Below, piece after piece: positions 4,211-8,089 of a DNA stretch of 8,089 nucleotides (position 1 is its first letter; each line of letters opens with the position of its first letter). Made by a program: the position numbers and the translations under genes. This DNA is from CAIXYX01 sp043806415 (GTDB lineage: Archaea > Micrarchaeota > Micrarchaeia > Anstonellales > Anstonellaceae). The stretch lies in contig JAZDHB010000104.1 of NCBI GenBank assembly GCA_043806415.1, positions 1 to 8,089 on the forward strand, written 5' to 3'. The notes under the pieces were generated by a model. That model did no database searches, was not told the origin of the DNA, and saw only the letters and a list, made by a program, of their open reading frames with translations.

Positions 4211-6346
4211 ATGGACATGGATTTCAAGCACGAATTGTCGCAGGCGCTGGCCAGAGTGGCCGGAGTGGACGAGGAAGAGGCGGCAGCCAGCCTCGGGGCG
4301 CCCAGCGGGCCGGCCCCGCGCGGGCCCGCGCTGGAAACGGGCGGAAAAGCAGGAGCGAAAAAAGCAGGGGAGAAGGAAGAGGGCGCTGGGGCGGGGGGCA
4401 CGGACGCGAAGGGAGAGAGCGCGAAGGCGGAATGCGCGGGAGTGAAGGAAAGGGGCGCAGCCGGAATGGAGGCGGGCGTGGACTGGTGCTCCACGCTCGC
4501 GTTCTCGCTGGCCAAGAAAAGGAAGGAGAACCCCGCGGACCTGGCCGGGAAATGGGCGCGCGGAGGGGAATGGCCGGCCTTCGTGCGCAAAGCGCAGGCG
4601 GCCGGGCCGTACCTGAATTTCTATTTCAACGAGGCGTTCTGGTGGGACTTGATCGCCAGAGATTCGCAGGCGCAAAAGACGGGGACCGCAAAAACGGGCG
4701 CCAAAAGGAAGCCGGGCAAGGTGCTTGTCGAGTTCCCGTCCGTGAATCCCAACAAGCCCTGGCACGTGGGGCATTTGCGCAACGCGCTTCTGGGAGACAG
4801 CCTGGCCCGGCTCCTGACCGCGGCCGGCCACGAGGTGGAGCGCCAGGATTACATCGATGATTTGGGCCTGCAGGTGGCACAGTCGGTGTGGGGGCGCCAG
4901 CACCTGCCCGCCCCGGCCGCGCCGGAGGGGAGCGGGGAGCTGGCGGGCAAGCTCGACCATATCCTCGGATGGCAGTACGTCGAGGTGGCCAGGAAGGCGG
5001 AGGAAGAGATGGTGGCCGCCCAGGTGCGCGCCCTGCTCAAGAAGCTCGAAGAGGGAACCGGCCCCGAGGCGCGCGAGGCGCGGGCGGTGGTGGAGCACTG
5101 CGTGAAGGCGCAATACCAGACCGCGTTCGCTTTCGGCATTCTCCATGACGCGCTCATCTTCGAATCCGACATCGTGCGAACCGTATTCAGGGAGGGCATG
5201 GAGAAAATCGTTTCCTCCGGGGCGGTGCGAAAGGAGAGCGACGGCAAGAATGCGGGCTGCGTGGTCGTGAAATTGGCGGACGAGAAGGAGTTTGCCGGCA
5301 TGGAGAGCCCGGACAAGGTGCTCATCCGCTCGGACGGGACGGCCACCTACACCGGCAAGGACGTGGCGTTCCAATTGTGGAAATTCGGCCTTCTGGAGGC
5401 CGACTTTTCCTATGCGCCGTTCGTAAAACAGCCGGACGGGAGCGTCGCCTGCTCGACTACGAGTTCCAAAGACGGCAAGCGGATGGGATACGGGCACGCG
5501 GACACCGTGGTCAATGTCATCGGGATGGAACAGGCTTATCCCCAGCAGGTCATCCAGGCGGTCCTGCGCAAGATGGGGCTGCACGGGCAGGCGGGCCATT
5601 ACGTGCACATCGCCTACGAGCACGTCGTGCTCCCCGAAGGGCGGTTCTCCGGGCGGGCGGGCACGTGGATGGGCGCGGGCGGCGGGCCCGGCTTCACGGC
5701 CGACGAGCTTTTGCGCGAGGTGGAACGCGAGGCGGCCGGGCGGATCATCACGGCCAAGGAAGAGAGGAAACGGGGAGGGGATGGGGAGGGTTCTTCGCCC
5801 GCCGAAACGGGCGCAAGAGCGGGCGCGGACGGCATGCCGGACGAGGCCGAGCGCAAGAAGATCGCGCACGCCGTCTCGGTGGCCGCCATCCGATTCTCGT
5901 TTTTGCGCACGAGCGCCAACCAGAAGATCACCTTCGACTACGACCGGGCCCTCTCGCTCGCGGGCGATTCGGGGCCGTACGTGCAGTACGCGTATGCGCG
6001 GGCGGTGCATATCCTGCACAAGGCGCGCGAAGCCGGACTCGGGGCGAAACCCCCTCGGGATCCGGCGGGATACGGGCTCAACGGACAGGAGCGCGCGCTC
6101 GCCCGCTCCCTCCTGCGCTGGCCGGCCCTGCTTGAATCATGCGCCGCCAAATACCAGGTGCATCCCGTCGCGGATTATGCCATCGACCTGGCCGGGAAGT
6201 TCAACCAGTTCTACAACACCACGCCCGTGATGAAAGCGGATACGAAGGAGGAGAAGGAGGCGCGCCTGCTGGAGGTGGCCGCCTTCAAGGAGGGGCTCGG
6301 GCGCGCGATGGACGTGCTGGGCATCGAACGGCTCGAGCGGATGTAG
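4211..6346 (+). CDS. argS: Arginyl-tRNA synthetase (class I) with low-complexity insertions
   Basis: The enzyme charges tRNA-Arg with arginine using ATP, in the cytoplasm. Visible landmarks are the class I HIGH motif as HVGH (185-188) within VNPNKPWHVGHLRNALLGD; YIDDLGLQ (214-221); the arginine/adenylate region LIRSDGTATYTGKDVAF (371-387) and GHADTVVNVIGMEQ (428-441); a degenerate KMSKS loop FSGRAG (479-484); and the C-terminal DALR anticodon-binding domain (about 585-711, SGPYVQYAYAR to GIERLERM). At 711 aa it is about 150 longer than usual. Much of the excess is an Ala/Gly/Lys/Glu-rich insertion in the N-terminal domain (about 26-88) and a smaller one at 516-545. The start is ATG 4211 or ATG 4217; neither has a strong ribosome-binding site, which suggests co-translation with the upstream regulator. 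A small hairpin (4176-4192) lies in the 40-nt gap. Confidence 0.96.
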   Translation: MDMDFKHELSQALARVAGVDEEEAAASLGAPSGPAPRGPALETGGKAGAKKAGEKEEGAGAGGTDAKGESAKAECAGVKERGAAGMEAGVDWCSTLAFSLAKKRKENPADLAGKWARGGEWPAFVRKAQAAGPYLNFYFNEAFWWDLIARDSQAQKTGTAKTGAKRKPGKVLVEFPSVNPNKPWHVGHLRNALLGDSLARLLTAAGHEVERQDYIDDLGLQVAQSVWGRQHLPAPAAPEGSGELAGKLDHILGWQYVEVARKAEEEMVAAQVRALLKKLEEGTGPEAREARAVVEHCVKAQYQTAFAFGILHDALIFESDIVRTVFREGMEKIVSSGAVRKESDGKNAGCVVVKLADEKEFAGMESPDKVLIRSDGTATYTGKDVAFQLWKFGLLEADFSYAPFVKQPDGSVACSTTSSKDGKRMGYGHADTVVNVIGMEQAYPQQVIQAVLRKMGLHGQAGHYVHIAYEHVVLPEGRFSGRAGTWMGAGGGPGFTADELLREVEREAAGRIITAKEERKRGGDGEGSSPAETGARAGADGMPDEAERKKIAHAVSVAAIRFSFLRTSANQKITFDYDRALSLAGDSGPYVQYAYARAVHILHKAREAGLGAKPPRDPAGYGLNGQERALARSLLRWPALLESCAAKYQVHPVADYAIDLAGKFNQFYNTTPVMKADTKEEKEARLLEVAAFKEGLGRAMDVLGIERLERM

Positions 6347-6594
6347 GAAAAACCGCGCGCGCCGACGTACCCTCCGCGGGCGGAAAGCCCCGAGCGTCCT
6401 GCCGCGGTTGGGAGTCAACGACCACGGGCTGAAGCCTCTGGCGGCATCGCCCGAAAGAGATGTATGTCTTGCGTGTTCCGCTCCTCCGCTCGTTGAAACG
6501 AGTGGCGTCTGCGGACCCGAGGTCGTTGAGTGAACGAACGGTCGCACATACTTTCGATTTTAAACCTTGCCCGCATTTTTTGCCTGGTGATCAG
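6347..6594 (+). other. Gap between argS and the CBS gene; possible relict sequence
   Basis: No complete gene is seen in these 248 bases. Hairpins include GTTG-GGAGT-CAAC (6408-6420) and a 7-bp stem CGCTCGT/ACGAGTG around a TGAA loop (about 6489-6506). A short reading frame ending at a TGA near 6531 contains APPLVETSGVCGPEVVE, which faintly recalls the tails of archaeal TnpB proteins; this is discussed as a finding. The last 40 bases are the promoter of the CBS gene. Confidence 0.4.
6558..6592 (+). promoter_or_regulatory. TATA box and Shine-Dalgarno deciding the start of the CBS gene
   Basis: TTTTAAA (6558-6564) lies 31-37 bp before the ATG at 6595, and GGTGATC (6586-6592) directly precedes it. 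Together they argue against the longer frame that opens at 6460, whose extra 45 residues have no CBS-like sequence and would span the promoter. Confidence 0.65.
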
Positions 6595-7665
6595 ATGAAG
6601 CTTGCCCCAGCCGGTACCATCCAGCACTTCGAGCCCGTTTCCAAAGCCCTCTCTCTCCTACGGTCCACCGGCCAGTGCGTGCTGGTGATGGACGGCAAGC
6701 GCTATCTCGGCCTGCTCGACGAGCGGCAGATATACTCCAAGAAAATAGATACGGCCCGCGCCCGCTGCGGCAAGGTGGCCGTCAAGACGCCGGTGCTCTC
6801 GCCCTCCAGCTCGATCGGCGAAATCTGCGATGCCTTCTTCGCCGGGCGCTTCAAGACGCTGCCGGTGATGGAGGGCGAGAAGCTGCTGGGCACCGTCGGG
6901 AGGTTCGAACTGCTTTCCATGCTGCTCGAGGGCGGGCACCTGCACGGCCACAAGGTCCGGGAGCACATGACCAGCCCCATCCTGACGGTGGATGCCGGCG
7001 CGCCGGTGAATCTCGCGCACGCCCTGATGCAGAAATCCAACGTGCGCCGCCTCGCGGTCGTCGAGAACGGCAAGCTCGTCGGGCTCATCTCGGTGTTCGA
7101 TCTTCTCAAGGTGATGGACAAACCTAGGGACCGGATGCCCCAAAAGGCCGAGAGGCCGCGCGGAATCAACGCGCCGGTGTTCTCGTTCATGAAGAAAGAC
7201 GTGGAGAACATCGCCCAGGGGGCGAGCATGACGGACGCCGTGCAGCGGATGCTGGACAAGAAAGTGTCGGCCCTCATCGTCACCGACGACCTGCGGCCGG
7301 TGGGCATCCTCACCGCCAAGGACGTGTTCGAGACCGTGATGCACGAGAGCGGCGAGACGCGCGTGTTCGTCTCCGGCCTGCACGACATGGACAAGGGCGT
7401 CTCGCCGGACATCATGGAACTGGGCGAGGAACTGCTGCACAAGCTGGGCAAAGGCGCCGGCGCGCACGCACTGGCCGTCCACGTCAAAAAGGTGGGCAGC
7501 GAATACATGGCCTCGGCGCACCTGCGCGGGGACTGCATGCTGCGCGCCACCGCGACGGAATACACCCTGATGGACGCGGTGCGCTCGGCGCTGGACGGGA
7601 TCAAGACCCAGATGATCAAGACCAAGACGGTCGGGATGGGAAAAAGAGGAATGGAACCGGAATAG
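6595..7665 (+). CDS. Four-CBS protein with C-terminal HPF/RaiA-like (S30AE) domain; putative ribosome hibernation factor
   Basis: 356 aa. Four CBS motifs lie at about 8-50, 62-112 (VKTPVLSPSSSIGEI...LLGTVGRFELL), 120-175 (VREHMTSPILTVDAG...LVGLISVFDLL) and 196-250 (FMKKDVENIAQGAS...PVGILTAKDVF), forming two Bateman modules, which in other proteins bind adenine nucleotides. Residues 255-345 fit the beta-alpha-beta-beta-beta-alpha order of HPF/RaiA: RVFVSGL, SPDIMELGEELLHKLGK, HALAVHVKKV, EYMASAHLRG, CMLRATATEY, then helix TLMDAVRSALDGIKTQMIK. In bacteria this fold sits in the small-subunit decoding region of idle ribosomes. The inferred role is an energy-sensing ribosome hibernation or subunit-dimerisation factor. 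The start is chosen from the GGTGATC at 6586-6592. It has its own promoter, close to argS. The CBS assignment is firm; the S30AE assignment is by pattern. Confidence 0.85.
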   Translation: MKLAPAGTIQHFEPVSKALSLLRSTGQCVLVMDGKRYLGLLDERQIYSKKIDTARARCGKVAVKTPVLSPSSSIGEICDAFFAGRFKTLPVMEGEKLLGTVGRFELLSMLLEGGHLHGHKVREHMTSPILTVDAGAPVNLAHALMQKSNVRRLAVVENGKLVGLISVFDLLKVMDKPRDRMPQKAERPRGINAPVFSFMKKDVENIAQGASMTDAVQRMLDKKVSALIVTDDLRPVGILTAKDVFETVMHESGETRVFVSGLHDMDKGVSPDIMELGEELLHKLGKGAGAHALAVHVKKVGSEYMASAHLRGDCMLRATATEYTLMDAVRSALDGIKTQMIKTKTVGMGKRGMEPE

Positions 7666-7704
7666 AGGCGCGGGAAAGAACGGAGGCGCGGCGGCGCAAA
7701 AAGC

Positions 7705-7920
7705 TCAGAACCGCACGCTGCTTCCAGGGGACATCCCCCGGAGGTGGCCCGGCTTGCCCGTCTCGGCGATGGACGAGTTGGAGGCCTCAATCTTCTTCTG
7801 GTAATCGTCGCCGCACAGCTTGCAGAACGTGTGGGTAAACCCGATGGGGTCGAGCACCTGCACGCGCTCCTTGTAGCTGTTGATGTCAGTCTTGCATTTC
7901 TCACATTCAAGGGTTGTCAT
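7705..7920 (-). CDS. Small zinc-ribbon-like protein (71 aa), function unknown
   Basis: ATG 7920 is preceded by GGTGATAGGT, so the in-frame GTG at 7929 belongs to the Shine-Dalgarno (7930-7925) rather than being the start. The product has two CxxC pairs, C6-EK-C9 and C33-KL-C36, 23 residues apart, with a Gly after the second pair (CKLCGDDY); this is a typical four-cysteine zinc site of the ribbon or treble-clef kind. Residues 10-32 would form the beta hairpin (VQVLDPIGFTHTF). The tail (45-71) is Ser/Gly/Arg-rich and probably disordered. Such proteins in archaea often bind nucleic acid or act as adaptors, but nothing here points to a partner. It converges with the CBS gene, whose stop is 39 bp away. 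Confidence 0.75.
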   Translation of the reverse strand: MTTLECEKCKTDINSYKERVQVLDPIGFTHTFCKLCGDDYQKKIEASNSSIAETGKPGHLRGMSPGSSVRF

Positions 7921-7979
7921 ACCTATCACCTGCTTGAGCGCATGGACGCGCTCCCGGTCGCGGCATACTAAGAAGGGTG

Positions 7980-7991
7980 AAATTAAAAAAA
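7980..7991 (-). promoter_or_regulatory. AT-rich box: probable promoter of the zinc protein and T-run terminator of the gene upstream
   Basis: On the minus strand TTTTTTTAATTT (7991-7980) lies about 60-70 bp upstream of the ATG at 7920, giving a leader of roughly 35-40 nt if used as a TATA box. It also follows the stop codon at 8011 by about 20 nt, so the T-run could end transcription of that gene. Confidence 0.4.
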
Positions 7992-8010
7992 CGAGCGGAG
8001 GGCGGTCGGA

Positions 8011-8089
8011 TTAATAGGCTTTGCGGCGGCCCGTAGCGGGTTTGGAAATATCCGGCACGTTAGGAAAATGTTCCAAAAAAAACATCAAT
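8011..8089 (-). CDS. C-terminal end of a minus-strand gene entering from the right edge
   Basis: Twenty-six codons are in frame from the window edge to a TAA at 8013-8011, reading LMFFLEHFPNVPDISKP and ending ATGRRKAY. It looks like a protein tail (mixed hydrophobic and charged, basic end), and a T-run follows. The ATG at 8085 could instead begin a 24-aa peptide, but it has no visible ribosome-binding site in the window. The family cannot be told. Confidence 0.4.
   Translation of the reverse strand, partial: LMFFLEHFPNVPDISKPATGRRKAY

Noticed and set aside
4133..6019. 628-codon open frame on the minus strand opposite argS
   Set aside because: It is the mirror of a clear arginyl-tRNA synthetase in GC-rich DNA; its translation is Arg/His/Pro-rich and lacks domains.
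6460..6594. 45-residue N-terminal extension of the CBS protein
   Set aside because: TATA box and GGTGATC lie inside it and point to ATG 6595; the extra residues show no CBS-like pattern.
1..8089. CRISPR array or intact insertion sequence
   Set aside because: No regularly spaced direct repeats, no transposase or cas-like gene is present.

Overview
The window looks archaeal and GC-rich. The evidence is: an archaeal-type arginyl-tRNA synthetase; a tRNA-Leu gene interrupted at the canonical archaeal position 37/38 with a textbook bulge-helix-bulge (BHB) splice motif; tRNA genes without an encoded CCA; TATA-like boxes 25-38 bp upstream of several genes; and start codons preceded by GGTGA/GGTGAT Shine-Dalgarno sequences. 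Small proteins, a DUF4382-type lipoprotein and a double-Lrp regulator would fit a DPANN-like or related archaeon, but the sequence alone does not fix the lineage.

Layout. Bases 1-297 (minus) are the N-terminal part of a secreted lipoprotein. Bases 460-726 (minus) are tRNA-Leu(CAG) with a 182-nt intron packed with strong hairpins. Bases 855-2138 (minus) encode an unrecognised protein with helical ends and a Pro/Ser-rich middle. Bases 2217-2369 hold tRNA-Pro(CGG) (minus), followed downstream by a perfect three-way-junction palindrome that ends in a 15-nt copy of the tRNA-Pro 3' end. The two-hairpin core of this palindrome recurs inside the tRNA-Leu intron with compensatory base-pair changes, so the window contains at least two copies of a structured repeat family, both tied to tRNA genes.

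Bases 2370-2742 carry no convincing gene but hold a 24-nt perfect palindrome and a terminator. Two very short minus-strand genes (2743-2901 and 2906-3034), sharing an E-x-x-F-x-S-W-G motif, form a mini-operon. It diverges from a double-length Lrp/AsnC regulator (3166-4170, plus). The AT-rich spacer has a 12-bp direct repeat on a 21-bp period, a candidate operator. The regulator is followed 40 nt later by argS (4211-6346), which has two low-complexity insertions.

After a 248-nt gap, 6595-7665 (plus) encodes four CBS motifs fused to a domain with the pattern of the ribosome-hibernation HPF/RaiA (S30AE) fold. A 71-aa zinc-binding protein (7705-7920, minus) and the C-terminal end of another minus-strand gene (8011-8089) close the window. 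The theme is translation: two tRNAs, an aminoacyl-tRNA synthetase and a putative ribosome hibernation factor.
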